Of a stretch of 64,000 nucleotides of DNA, positions 22,419-34,025 are shown piece after piece. Position 1 is the first letter of the stretch. Every line of letters begins with the position of its first letter. Origin of the DNA: Selaginella tamariscina (lineage: Eukaryota; Streptophyta; Lycopodiopsida; Selaginellales; Selaginellaceae); contig PUQB01000652.1 in the NCBI GenBank assembly GCA_003024785.1, positions 62,001 to 126,000 on the forward strand. Reading direction: 5' to 3'. Both the position numbers and the translations under genes were made by a program. The notes beneath the pieces were generated by a model. It searched no databases. It had not been told where the DNA came from and saw only the letters and a list, made by a program, of their open reading frames with translations.

Positions 22419-25084
22419 ATGGCCAGAGTTACCTATGAAGGCATTGACAAAGATTTCCCAGTCGATGAAGATGGAAATGCTTTTGTGTTTGAACATGATC
22501 TTCACATTGCTTTCAACATTCCTTGTTGGTTCAGTATACATGTGGTTCAATTGATGTCAGTTTCTGCGAGTTCTGGAGAAGATGTGGAGTTGTTACCAGA
22601 AGGCAATGCATCAAACCAGTTTGTCTTTTACACATTGTGCCCGGCAAAGGGCCCGTTGTTCAGGTTGCGGACAGAGGAGCGTGAGGAATCCATGCTGGTG
22701 TGTCTTCTAAGAGCAGACAAATGTAGGATAGGGAAGGATCTCATTGGTTCGTCTGAAGTTAAACGAGTCTCTGAACTACCGCAGATATACAATGGAAATG
22801 TCATTTTCGAACTTCCCCCTAAGACAGAAAGCACAGAGAAGTACTCGGGGATGAATCGCAAGGATGGCTGCTACCATTGGACACACCCGAGCACAACACA
22901 CTGGCATGTTCCGGCGCGAGTCAGTCGAAGTTCATGTGTCGGACATCTCCAATGCATCAATCCTACCTGCCCCTACTTGGCTTTTGAGAAGAAAGCAAAT
23001 GAATGTCACTTCAAGGGTGCTGTGGAGAAGGCAAAGACAACTGAGACAGGCAAAGTAATAGGCATAAAATGTAAGCATTGTGGAGAGGAGCCATTGCTGG
23101 TGCACACTTGTCCGGCTTATGTGTACTACATTCTGCCAGACGACATTTCTTTTACAAGGTTGTTCATTCACAGAGGTGTTCATCAGCATCCAGTCAGCCC
23201 CTCAGTGTCAGCTTCAAACGTTCAGCGAGCCAGATCTAGTGTCAGCAACGTGGTAAAGAGCAGTCCGCGAACCAATCAACGAGTGATTGAGTTTCAAGCC
23301 GCGCGTGAGCTCATCTTTGAAGAACTTTTCAAGGAAGAAGGAGAAGTCTCGTACACTGGTTTACTCTCAAAACTTGAACCTCTAACAAACCATCGAAGGT
23401 ATTTTTTTTAGATCTCTACACACTGACGTGACCTTTTCTTTAGGACTCGGGACTGGCATTACACAATCAAGACAGAAGGAGACACACTTTAGAGAGGGTT
23501 ACGAGGGTCTTCTGGAGCTGAAGACAAAGCTGCCAATACCTTTCATTCACGTCATACATGTTCCAGGGATGGAACTGCATGGTGCTGAGGAGCAGCCTCT
23601 GATCTTCAAAATGACAGTTGAGGGACCGGGTTCAGGAGTTGAGTACATCAGAAGGTGTCAAAGTGGAGGAGACCTTCATGATCAATGGGTTGTTCTGGAC
23701 CACACGCACCGCATACCAGACTGGGCGACAATTGGAATACACCTTTATGACCCATTGTAAGTTGTAAAACTCTTCATAACACTTTCTAATCTTCGTTATC
23801 TAACGCTCTCTTGCAGTGTCAGATCCATGGTGACTATAGCTTACGCAGATATGTGCCGCGAAGATAATGTTGCAGTGCTGAAGTTCTTGAACACAATGCT
23901 AGAGGTTTGTAAGAAGCAGGGTTTGGAGAATGTCAACTTTGCTGGTTTCATGTCGGATGAGGCTGGAGCGATATGGATAGCCTTGCGCCAAGTATTCAAC
24001 AACGGAGCAAAGATGAAAGGGAGGGAAAGAAGCTGTCTGTTTCACTTTATGCAATCCGTGCGTCAGGTGACAAAGAAATGGATCGCAGAAGAACATCGCG
24101 AAGAACACATGAAGCTTGCTCGTGCCTGGCCTGCAGCACTGAATGAACAATCTAAGAAAGAACAACTGGCAATTCTCGAGTCTTTTGGGAAGGACGAGCG
24201 TCAAACATTCGAGCTTTGAAGACATGGCTGTCTTGGTGGATCAGGCATGAGGACCACATCTCCATGGCGGAACTGGGAGACATGACAGAAGAAGGACTCG
24301 CGAGCGTTCCAACTACAAACAATGCTGAAGTGATTCACGCGAGAGCAAGAAGAGCAAGATTGGCCAAAAGAGTACCACTGCTGGAGGCGACAATGTTAGA
24401 CCTCACCGATGCAGTTATGCAGAGTGCGAAGGTGAAAGCGGCAATAGAAGGGAGGTATACAGGGTCAGGGCCTTCGAAGGAAACTCTGTTGAAACGAGTG
24501 CAACGCAAACTCTCTGAGGGGAAAAGTGTATCTCCATCAACAATTATTAATCTGGTGGAAGGCGAGGAACACTTGACCAGCCCGGAGTTCACGAGTACCA
24601 CTAACGTTCGAGTGCAAACTGTTAGGAGAACAGTCACAGGAACAGAACAGTCTGATGCTCGACGTTCACACAGACATGATGTAGAGTACACAGAGCGGGT
24701 GGTCCAAAACAACAGGAGAAAGAGGTTAAGGTTCGAAGAGGTTTCGGAGAGAGAGATTGCTCAAACAGAGTGGGCCATCAGACGAATCGGAGCATCCAGT
24801 AAGGTTAAGTGTTTGGGGATGAATCAGGAAGGAACTGCTCTGTGTGGAAAACCAATCGGTTATCCAAGCAGAGTGCCAGCACCAGGATTCTATGGAAAAC
24901 GAATGTACATTGATGCCTTGGGGAATGAGGAGTATGTACAACAGATGATGTGGTTCTGCCCAAAAGATTCAGGGTGTTTCACGCGGCCAAACGGCAAAAT
25001 TCTTCGGTCACGAATTCCAACACCACCAACGGTTTGGCCTGTGCTCAAGGAAACGAAGCTGACAAGTGAGGAGGTCAGAGAACT
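22419..25084 (+). CDS. MULE-like DDE transposase with GCM/WRKY-like zinc finger (3' end in gap)
   Basis: ATG at 22,419. The N-terminal half holds a cysteine/histidine module: CVGHLQCINPTCPY, then IKCKHCGEE..LLVHTCPAYVYYILP and LFIHRGVHQHP, like the WRKY-GCM1-type fingers found in some Mutator-family transposases. Exon 1 ends at 23,398; introns at 23,399-23,443 and 23,757-23,816 have GT-AG borders. The catalytic core follows: WVVLDHTHRIPDW (first Asp), FMSDEAGAIWIALRQVF (second Asp), SCLFHFMQSV (the C..H motif) and VPTTNNAEVIHARAR (the TTN..E motif). A C-terminal zinc ribbon is suggested by VKCLGMNQEGTALCGKP and WFCPKDSGC. Single-base frame breaks occur near 23,489 and 24,217. The 3' end is lost in the N gap. 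The enzyme would excise and insert the element. Confidence 0.75.
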
Positions 25085-25779
25085 NNNNNNNNNNNNNNNN
25101 NNNNNNNNNNNNNNNNNNNNNNNNNNNNNNNNNNNNNNNNNNNNNNNNNNNNNNNNNNNNNNNNNNNNNNNNNNNNNNNNNNNNNNNNNNNNNNNNNNNN
25201 NNNNNNNNNNNNNNNNNNNNNNNNNNNNNNNNNNNNNNNNNNNNNNNNNNNNNNNNNNNNNNNNNNNNNNNNNNNNNNNNNNNNNNNNNNNNNNNNNNNN
25301 NNNNNNNNNNNNNNNNNNNNNNNNNNNNNNNNNNNNNNNNNNNNNNNNNNNNNNNNNNNNNNNNNNNNNNNNNNNNNNNNNNNNNNNNNNNNNNNNNNNN
25401 NNNNNNNNNNNNNNNNNNNNNNNNNNNNNNNNNNNNNNNNNNNNNNNNNNNNNNNNNNNNNNNNNNNNNNNNNNNNNNNNNNNNNNNNNNNNNNNNNNNN
25501 NNNNNNNNNNNNNNNNNNNNNNNNNNNNNNNNNNNNNNNNNNNNNNNNNNNNNNNNNNNNNNNNNNNNNNNNNNNNNNNNNNNNNNNNNNNNNNNNNNNN
25601 NNNNNNNNNNNNNNNNNNNNNNNNNNNNNNNNNNNNNNNNNNNNNNNNNNNNNNNNNNNNNNNNNNNNNNNNNNNNNNNNNNNNNNNNNNNNNNNNNNNN
25701 NNNNNNNNNNNNNNNNNNNNNNNNNNNNNNNNNNNNNNNNNNNNNNNNNNNNNNNNNNNNNNNNNNNNNNNNNNNNNNN
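25085..25779. other. Assembly gap (N run)
   Basis: A run of Ns hides the transposase 3' end and the right subterminal region of the transposon. Open frames spanning the gap are artefacts. The true length is unknown. Confidence 0.99.
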
Positions 25780-25822
25780 ATATGAAGCCTCCTGAGCCGG
25801 AGCCTCCTTTTCGCCGAGACCC

Positions 25823-25834
25823 GTAGCAAGGGAG
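25823..25834. repeat. Right copy of 12-bp target site duplication
   Basis: gtagcaagggag, identical to 17,457-17,468. It directly follows the right inverted-repeat end of the transposon. Confidence 0.8.
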
Positions 25835-27546
25835 ATCTTGGAGCTATCTAGTGAGAGGGGTAGCATATCTGATGACGCACAGGCACTCATACTTCTGTCA
25901 GATATTCTGATGGAAGCTGGATCAACATACAGGAGATGATTGAAAGCTTGTTGTTAAGGGCAGAAGTTCTGATGCGGTCCAAGCCAAGAAACCACAGGGT
26001 TGTTCTCAACGAGCTTGGTGGCTACTATTTTCGAACATCACAATGGAGAAATGCAGTTTGCATACTCGAGCAATATGGAAACGAGTTCGTGACTTGGGAG
26101 TGCTCCCATGGAAGCTCTAGCTCGAGGAGACTAGAGTATGCTGACAGTGCAAAGGAAGTCTTTCATTGCTTGCAAGTAGCTTTGTTAGCATTGGAGAGAC
26201 CAGATGTACGAAAAGCTCTCGTGTGGACTGAGCGAGAACGAGCCAGAGACCTGATTTACTCATTGAGCAGTCGAAGGGAGGTTTCACCATCTACATTCGA
26301 CACCCATTACGATGTTGCATGGGAAGAAATCGGTTCCATATGTGAATCTGCTGGAGAACACACAGTGTTTCTTATATACACAGTTCAGTGGCTTGGGAAC
26401 TTTGTGAACGACGACTACAACTTACTCAGCTACTTAGTTCATGCAAAGCATGAACCAAGGTATTTCATGCGAGAAGCCATCTCCATCCAATCGTATCTAT
26501 ATGGCTTAGGCCGCCTGATGGATGAAAGAGAAGGAGTAGACACCCAGACCATTCATGATTTCCTACACGAGCTGTATAAAATACTGGTGGAGCCATGGTG
26601 GGATGCACTCCAGGAAATTGCTCCACAGAGATTGGTTATTATCCCTAGTGATGTAAGTGCATGTACTGTGTGTGTGTGTAAGAGAGAGAGAGAGAGAGAG
26701 AGTTAACTTAAGCTAATACCTTCAATTAAACAGGTGGTGTCACTAGTCCCTTTTGCTGCATTAGTGACAAGGAGAGGTCAGGACAGTGTCCCAGATGAGT
26801 ATCTTATCCAAAAGTACATGGTTTCAACTGCTCCATCACTGCGGATGTTCAAGCAGTGCCAAGAACGCAAGAAACAGTTGAGTTCAAGGATTTGCAAGGC
26901 AGTGGTGGTGGGCAATCCGGATAACTCACTGGTGTCTGCAACAGAGGAGGCTGAAGATGTCATGCACGAGTTGACTCAGGCAGGTGCTTCCGTGGTCTAT
27001 CTTGGTAACCACAGTAACAACCAGTCAGCAGTAACTGCCACTCCACAGAAGCTGTTGGAAGAACTTAAGGGAAGTGATTGGGGTCATGTAGCGAGCCATG
27101 TGGTGATCGATGATGCAGTTCCACAAGGAGGGATTGTACTATGGGATGATAAGACTCTCACAGAAGACGATCATGAGAAAAGAAGGGTGGTTTTGAGTGC
27201 ACAGGAGATTGAAGAAGCCAGAGTCATACTTCCAACAAAGGCAGTGATACTCAGTGGTTGCAGCTCAGGACTCGGGATAAATAAGAGCGAGGGAACATTG
27301 GGACTTCCCAGGTCTCTGCATTTGAGTGGCGTTCCAACTGTGGTGGCTTCGCTGTGGAATGTGAACAGTAAGTATACAAAGGAACTTATGAAGAGGTTTT
27401 ATAAAGAGCTACTTGACAATCCTTCGGAGGTGGCCCGGGCTCTGCATCTGGCCGTGAAGAGCATGGCTGAGCAAATGGATGATTTTGAAGAAGACCGGGA
27501 ATACAAGGTGTACCATTGGGCACCGTTCTTTTGCTCTGGTTATTAA
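25823..27546 (+). CDS. TPR-CHAT protein, 3' part with caspase-like CHAT domain
   Basis: The host gene resumes at the right target-site copy: VAREILELSSERGS then ALILLSDILMEAGS, followed by a frame change near 25,930 (consistent with a 2-base insertion) into QEMIESLLLRAEVLM and further TPR-like helices. One intron, 26,653-26,733 (GT-AG, containing a GA microsatellite), joins RLVIIPSD to VVSLVPFAALVTRRG, the typical entry of CHAT domains. The CHAT core has WGHVASHVVID with the candidate catalytic His, and AVILSGCSSGLGINKSEGTL with the candidate catalytic Cys, then PTVVASLWNVNSKYTKELM. CHAT is a clan CD caspase/separase-like fold. The stop is at 27,546. With the transposon in place the gene is split; both halves are otherwise well kept, so the insertion is probably young. 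Confidence 0.8.
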
Positions 27547-27689
27547 CTATCAGTAACAAGAGCACAGGGTTGTTAAACATGTCTTCAGAAGAGCTATGAG
27601 AAGTTCACTTACGCTTACGCATATATGTATGTATAAAAGCATTTGCACTTCCAACACTCCCAAACTCCATTCATCACTAGCCACATTGT

Positions 27690-29078
27690 AAGCACATGGC
27701 ATAAGCCTGCACTTGCTTTCCTAGCTGAGACACACACGGTCGTGTCGTGGAATTCATTGCTTCAAAGTTACGTGGTTTTCTAAGGTTCAGTATATATGTA
27801 TACACTATGTGAATGTGTGTATAGAAAATCGTGAAGAGGAGGTGGCTGTGGAGCTTTTTAAACACAAAGATTATATACGGAACTCTGGAACGTACACAGC
27901 AGTACTGAAGGCTTGTTAAGTCTGGTAGCTAAAGAGCAAGAGAGAGAGAGAGATGTGTATGTGTGTGTGTGTACTATTATCTATTTTTAAACGGTGAAGG
28001 CTGGTGCTATGGAGAAGTAATGGAAATACATAAAGAGGCCAGGAAGGCCGAATTTATTCAGTCAGATGTCTTCCTGGTTGCATGCATAATCTTTGACAAA
28101 ATGAAGGTACACGTCCATGCATATATGTGTACATATGTTTATGTATATGGATAAGTATAGATATATACATTGGCTGATGATATGTACACAGCCTATATTG
28201 TATATTGATCTCTCTCTCTCTCTCTCGGCGTGCTAAAACTGTTATAAAACTCCAACGCCGGCCACACAGATGTATGCATACTAGGCATATATACATGTTT
28301 TCTTCATCATATATGAAGTACATGTGTATGACTCCATACGTAACTATGATTATATGTGACTATTCATCAGCTATACATAGGTACATGACGTCGTTGCATG
28401 GACCTCTATTGTTCCGGGATATGCAGATTATATTCTGAAAGAGAGACAGCTTTGGAAATGTATGAGAAAATGAAGGAAAAAGGCTGCAAACCAAATGCTC
28501 GTGCACTCGTTGCCTTAGTTAAGGCATAGCAGATGAACAGCTAACGTTAATGGAGATAATGAGAACACATTTAACCGGAACTTTAACGGTAAAGTTAAGA
28601 AGAGTTTAGAGAAGTGCAGGTGAAGCAGTGAAATACGGCTGCCAATACGATGTATAAGTAGTGGACACGTACGCTAAGTGTGGGAGCTTCAGTGAGGCAT
28701 ACGGTGTTTTCCAGAGTATGCTTAGACGGTGGTCTCTTGTACAGCACTAATCGCGTGTTTTGCGAATAATCCGTGTTTAACAGAAGATGTGTTTGAGCTG
28801 TTTGTTCAAAGAAGAGGAGGGAATTAGTGGGAATGATGTGACTTATGCGGGTGTTTTGAAGGCCTGTGGGAATCTAGGAGATGTTCGAATTGGAAAGGGG
28901 ATTCATGGGGTGATTTGCCACGGATGGAAATGGATGGGCATTGTGGTGAATGGACTCGTGAATTTCTTGGCAAACTTGTTCATTCTCAGCAGGTAATTGC
29001 ATGCATGCATGCATGTTGTTTTGTGTAACCTTGTTCATGACGTAAGTGGTATCATAAGTATATATACATCAAAGCTAC

Positions 29079-29120
<42 letters not shown>

Positions 29121-29644
29121 CACACACTTCTCATGCAGGTATTCGATTGTATTGCAGAGCCTACCCTGGTAAGCTGGACTTCCCTTCTAGCTGCAACAAG
29201 TCGTAAAGGAGAGTTGAACTCGACCATATAAACATTCCGTGGATTGTTGGAGGAGAATATCCGTTAACTTTCGTGTGTAGTCTCACAGAATGTAGCCATG
29301 CAGGAATGGTGGGGCGTGGTAAAACATATTTTGAACGTATGACGGTATTACACCACCAAACCGAGAACATTAGTCGATGTGCTTAGCCGGGCAAACATGT
29401 AAGTATTTTGTTTTAATAATTTTTGTTACATAATTAACACGCGCGCGCACACATTTATAGATTGGATGAGGCAGTAAGAGTGGTGAAGAACATGCCATTT
29501 GATGCAAACACCGTGACGTGGACAACAACGCTTGGTGCAGCTTGTAAATGGAAGAATGTGAATGTTCGAAGGGTCGCATTCGAGCACTTAGTGAAGATAA
29601 CAAACCTGATGTCGAGGCACTGTGAAATATTCATAACAACGTGA
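27690..29644 (+). pseudogene. PPR gene, intron-containing and broken
   Basis: Plus-strand PPR pieces in order: HTVVSWNSLLQSYVVF (about 27,735-27,785), VAVELFKHKDYIRNSGTYTAVLKAC (27,842-27,915), EVMEIHKEARKAEFIQSDVFLVAC (28,015-28,085), YAKCGSFSEAYGVFQSM (28,670-28,720), GNDVTYAGVLKACGNLGDVRIGKGIHG (28,830-28,910), EPTLVSWTSLLAA (29,160-29,195), and a final ANMLDEAVRVVKNMPFDANTVTWTTTLGAACKWKN exon. GT-AG introns with microsatellites separate several pieces (for example 29,399-29,460). Stops and frame changes occur in the repeats. Its 3' end is the left part of the segment copied to 10.36 kb. Likely an organelle RNA-binding protein in origin. Confidence 0.65.
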
Positions 29645-29668
29645 ATAGTTAAAGCACCCCCCCTCTCT

Positions 29669-32171
29669 CTAACTATTTAGCTCCCAATCTTGCCAGATAC
29701 TCAAGCTCTCATATATATCACTCATCAATGTGTATGCACCTCCATCCTTTGTATTTTCAGCCAGTAATGCATCGAAAGCAGCCTTCCCCACTTGCAAGTT
29801 CTTCCACTTTCTACATGAACCGAGCAAACTCGTCCACGTATAACTGTTGGGCTTACAAGGCATGCTCCTCACAATGGACAAGGCCTCTTCCAACCGGTTA
29901 GCTCTCCCAACATGTCCACCATACAGTTATAGTGTTCCACACTGGGAACAATACCATATCTACACATGGATTCGAAGTACATCTCTGCCTCGTGTATAAG
30001 CCCTGCATGACTGCAGACCATAAGAACACATATAAACACGACACGATCCATTTGTAAGCCAGTCTCCTCTATCCTCTCTACCAAGGAAAACACACTAGAG
30101 GACTCACTGAGCGAAGTGTACCCCGATAACAAGGCAGTAAACGAAACTATATCTGGAGAATGCATGCCATTAAACGTCCCTTCGGCTCTCGCCATGCTCC
30201 CACACTTCCCATATACATCCAACAATGCGTTTGCAACAACTCGATCTTCGTCGAGTCCATGCTTACAAACTCTAGAATGAATCCATCTTCCGGTTGGTAA
30301 TAGTGCCAGATTTCCGCATGCCTTGAGAGCTGCAATATATGTGACACAGTCTGGCTTACAGTCCATGGTGGTGAACAAGTCCAAAGCAACTGAGCACTTA
30401 CCATTTTCGACGTATCCAAGAATGAGAGAGCTCCAAGTAACAACGTCCTTCTCTGACATGCTTACAAACACTTCCATTGCATGCTCCATGCTACTACATT
30501 TTGCATACATGTCCAATAAGGTGTTCCCCAAAACTAAGGTAGATATAGAACCAATTTTTCTGTGTATGGAAATCCCTCTCTGAAGACCTGTCTCGCCACC
30601 CAGACTTGCACATGCCTTCAGTGCTGCAAGATATGTAACATGGTCAGGTGCACAGTCCATGGAGTCGAGCAACTCCAGAGCTAATGAGTATTTCTCATTC
30701 TCTACATATCCCAGCATGAGGATATTCCATGTTACAACGTCCCTTTGAGCCATGCTCTCGAACACTTCCCTGGCAAGATGCATAGTCTTACATTTACTGT
30801 ACATGTTCATTAAGACGTTCCCTACAGCTGTGGTGGAATCAAATCCGCGGCATTTCACTTGCGTGTGAATAGAAACACCTTTCTCGAGACAGAACTGCTT
30901 TCCTGGCTCTCTCTGTGTGGCCAAACGAGTACACGCCTTGAGTGCACCGATATACGTGACCATGTCCGGTTCACAGTCCATACTAGCAAACAAATCGAGA
31001 GCTACAAAGCTCTCTTCATTCTCAACGTATCCGTGAATGAGTGAGTTCCACATGACCACGTCCTTGTGAGTCATGGAGTCAAAAACCACCTTTGCAAAAC
31101 GCATGCTCGAGCACTCACCATACATCTCAATGAGACTGCTTGCCAAGACACGGTCAAGAGCAAATCCGCGAGCTTTCACTTGTGTGTGGATGGCAATGGC
31201 TTTCTCGAGACAGAACTGTTTGTTGCGTGCCAACTTTGCACACGCCTTAAGTGCAGCAATGTATGTAGTGTGGTCCGGTTCACAGTCCATGCTAGCAAAC
31301 AAGTTGAGAGCCATCGAGCTTTCACCATTCTCAACAAATCCCAAGATAAGGCAGTTCCAGCTAACAACATCCTTGTGAGTCATCCTCTGAAAAACCTCCA
31401 TGGCATTCTCTGTGCTTCCGCATTTCCCATACATATGCAGAAGAGTGTTCCCCACGTTTACATGCTTGTCGAACCCACGCTCCTTGACTTGTTTATGAAT
31501 GTCTATCCCCTTCTCTAGCTCCTTCAGTCTTGCACAAGCTTTGAGTGCAGCAATGTAGCTGAAATGATCCGGTTCACAGTCCATGGTAGAAAACAACTCG
31601 AGAGCCTTGATACTCTCTTCGTTCTCAACGAATCCCAACATAAGAGAGTTCCAGGCGACTACGTCTTTGTTTACCATCCTCTCGAACACCTCCATAGCAC
31701 GCTGCATGCTACCGCATTTCCCGTACATGTCTAGCAAAGTGTTCGCCAGAATCACAGTGTGCTCAAGCCCGCGTCTCTGACTTGCTCGTGGATGGCAACT
31801 CCTTTCTGTAAGTACAACTCCCTCTCCGAGTCTCTCTCCGCAGCCAAGCGGCCACACGCTTTGAGTGCAGCTACATATGTGACATGGTCCTTCTCACAGT
31901 CCATGGTGCTGAACAACTCCAGAGCTACGGAGCTTTCGTCATTCTCCACGTATCCTAGCATGAGAGAAGTCCACATAACTGCATCCTTAGAAGGTGCCCG
32001 GTCGAACACCTCCCTTGCGCTCTGCATGATCCTGCATTTCATGTACATGTTGATGAGTGCAGAAACTACGTATCTGTCTACATGGCAGCCAGCTTTGACA
32101 GCGTCCTGGTGTAGCTTCTTGCCGGCTTCTAAGTCTTTTGTCTTGCCACATTGTTTGATTGCAGAAAACAA
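29669..32171 (-). CDS. PLS-type PPR protein with E/E+ end
   Basis: The longest PPR in the window: a 662-codon frame (31,857-29,869) carries about nine PLS modules, with recurring NTLLDMYGKCGSM, THKDVVSWNCLILGFVENGES and MDCEPDHVTYIAALKAC units. The upstream frame (32,171-31,752) adds LHQDAVKAGCHVDRYVVSALINMYMKC; the downstream frame (29,893-29,669) adds LEEALSIVRSMPCKPNSYTW and an E/E+ end (AYTLMSDIYESLSIW). Single-base breaks near 31,770 and 29,905 separate the three, each fixable by one base, so assembly error is likely. PLS proteins with E domains act in organelle C-to-U RNA editing. No DYW deaminase follows. The start is unclear; a Met-led frame begins at 32,244. It is tail-to-tail with the PPR pseudogene at 27.7-29.6 kb. 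Confidence 0.8.
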
Positions 32172-32429
32172 TATCCAGGGCTATCTTCCGTTGTGAAGCA
32201 TGAGCTCCCTGTGGCCGAAACTTCCATAGATTCGTGACTTTCATACGAGTTGTTCATGTTTTAAGATCATCTATTATGTGTACATGTGTACCGTGTACGT
32301 CACACCACGTACATATATATCTACAGTGATTGTCATCAACTTTTGTAGACATTTCTTATTTCAATTGATAAAGCTGGTTTAGGGTGTACATCGCTAGAAT
32401 CCTGTGTTTTCTTCTTTTCTAACTATATT

Positions 32430-32692
32430 CCGGGAGAGCATTAGTGATTATGGTTTAACACTTGAAATTGACCATTATAACTGTATGGTTGATTTACTTT
32501 GGGAGAGCTGCAAAGCTTACTGAAGCGTACGATCTCATCAACTGTATGCCTGTTGAGCCATACCAGGTTCCTTGGATGTCCTTGCTTAGTGCTTGTAAGC
32601 AGCATAAGAACGAGGAGACAGGGTCACTGGCTGCAAAGAAGCTGGTGGAGATCGACCCGCATGGTTCTCCTTCTTATGTGGGTTTGGAAGTA
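32430..32692 (+). pseudogene. PPR 3'-end fragment
   Basis: The plus strand reads a last PPR repeat and E motif: DYGLTLEIDHYNCMVDLL, GRAAKLTEAYDLINCMPVEP, WMSLLSACKQHKNEETG and AAKKLVEIDPHGSPSYV. There is a frame slip at about 32,505. No upstream repeats are present on this strand, so it is an isolated tail, probably left by a rearrangement. Confidence 0.65.
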
Positions 32693-32699
32693 AGAAATG

Positions 32700-34025
32700 C
32701 CGCCATCCAGAAGCCCTGCATGGCTACAGACAGTGAGGACAGCTAAAAAACTTAATGCGTCTGTCTCATTCCTGTCGAGATCATCTTCCCAAACAAGTCG
32801 AGGGCTTCTCCACCTTGTCCCTTCTGGCTGTAGGCAATCATCAGTGCATTCCATGGAACGTTGTCGCGGTATGTCATGCTGTCAAATATCCTTCGAGCGT
32901 CACCCAGTCCCGTACATGTTCACAAGAGAGCTCTGTACCATGTGGTCAAGCTCTAACTTATCCCCACTTAAGCACGAGTGGAGAAGTCGCCCGTCCAGGA
33001 GAGAGTGTGTACACGCACACGCTGATCGCGTCTCTCCCACGTCCGTTGTGATTCAAAACCGCAATCATGGCATTCCACGACACAATGCTGCATACGGTCA
33101 TTGAGTCGAACATCTCTTTAGCTTCCTGCAGTCGTTCATTGAATCCTAGAGCAGCCATCATCGATGTTACAGAGACAATGTCCTTGGCAGGGATCTTCTC
33201 GTACAGAGTCATTGCTTCCTCCAGAAGACCTGCATTCGTGTATGCCAATAGCATCGAGTTCCACGAAGTAATGTCCCTCTCTGCCATCTTCTCAAAGAGT
33301 AACTTGACGCCTCTTACCTCTCCATAGTGAGCGTATGCAGTGATCATTGTGTTCCACGACACAACGTCCTTGTCCTTCATACGCTCGAATGTTGCTTCTA
33401 AATGTATATGCTGTTACTATTGTGTTCCATGACACTAAATCTCTCTGTGGCATGGTATCAAACATCTCCTTGGCTTCCGTGATCTCCCCGTACTGTGCCT
33501 ACCCTGCAAGCATTGCATTGTATGATGCAACGTCCTTCTGTGCCATTGACAAGAAGAGTTTCCTAGCCGCTTATTTGTACGTAACCAGCAATTAATGAGA
33601 TTAAGGGATCTTATCAACTTCCTGCAGCAGATGTCCACACTCGCATATCCATGTCCAGGACACCACGTTTCTGTGGCATCTCATCAAAGATTTCTCTTGC
33701 GTCATATATGTGCCCTGCATGGATATACGCAGTGATCATTGCATTACCGGATACAACATCATGTCGTCCGGTCATATATAACTCTTGCCTCTTTGAGAAG
33801 ACCGGCATGGGAATACGCCCCGGTCATCGCGTTCATGAGACGGCAATTTTGTAAGGCATAAGCAGCTTTGCCTCACGTATATGACCATTCTGGGCGTGTG
33901 CTGCTAGCATTGTATTCCATGAAACTGCGTCTCCGTCTGCCATCGATTGCGGTTTCCTTTCTTTGCATATGCAGCCATCAAACAGTTCCATAATATAGTG
34001 TCCTTCTGCGGCATCTTATCAGTTT
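32700..34025 (-). pseudogene. PPR gene, fragmented
   Basis: Minus-strand PPR repeats of the S type occur in several frames: KDTILWNCLMAAYAKKG (about 34,010-33,960), HDVVSGNAMITAYIHAGHIYDAREIFDEMPQ (33,770-33,660), KDVVSWNTMITAYAHYGEV, ERDITSWNSMLLAYTNAGLLEEA, KDIVSVTSMMAALGFNERLQEA and CSIVSWNAMIAVLNHNGRG (33,375-33,020), then LSFLAVLTVCSHAGLLDGG (about 32,760). Frame breaks occur near 33,400, 33,600, 33,800 and 33,000-32,860. It is related in repeat style to the plus-strand PPR gene at 36.1 kb, and the two point towards different sides of an AT-rich spacer. Confidence 0.7.

Larger units (their letters stand above)
17469..25822. mobile_element. Composite MULE-like DNA transposon carrying a ParB-methyltransferase gene
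   Basis: An 8.35-kb insertion (including a 695-bp N gap) splits the CHAT gene. The left end reads tgtcgccattttggaggctt and the right end, reverse-complemented, reads ggtctcggcgaaaaggaggc; both then continue with a C-rich stretch to caggaggc, so the termini are imperfect inverted repeats of about 36 bp. Two divergent genes lie inside: the ParB-methyltransferase on the minus strand and the DDE transposase on the plus strand, with a 137-bp repeat array between them. The GC content and coding quality differ from the AT-rich surroundings. The D, C..H and TTN..E signatures of the transposase, plus the flanking duplication length, point to the Mutator superfamily. Frameshifts in both genes suggest either a decayed copy or assembly indels. 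Confidence 0.85.

Noticed and set aside
17469..25822. Helitron, hAT or CACTA identity for the transposon
   Set aside because: A 12-bp target repeat and inverted GGAGGC-type ends do not fit Helitron (no duplication), hAT (8 bp, CA..TG ends) or CACTA (3 bp, CACTA ends). The transposase motifs fit Mutator best, although the KDZ group was considered because of its long target duplication.
24216..25890. Long open frames across 25,085-25,779 on both strands
   Set aside because: They are N-filled gap artefacts.
30323..31518. Plus-strand ORFs opposite the PPR gene
   Set aside because: They mirror the PPR repeats on the minus strand and show no family motif.
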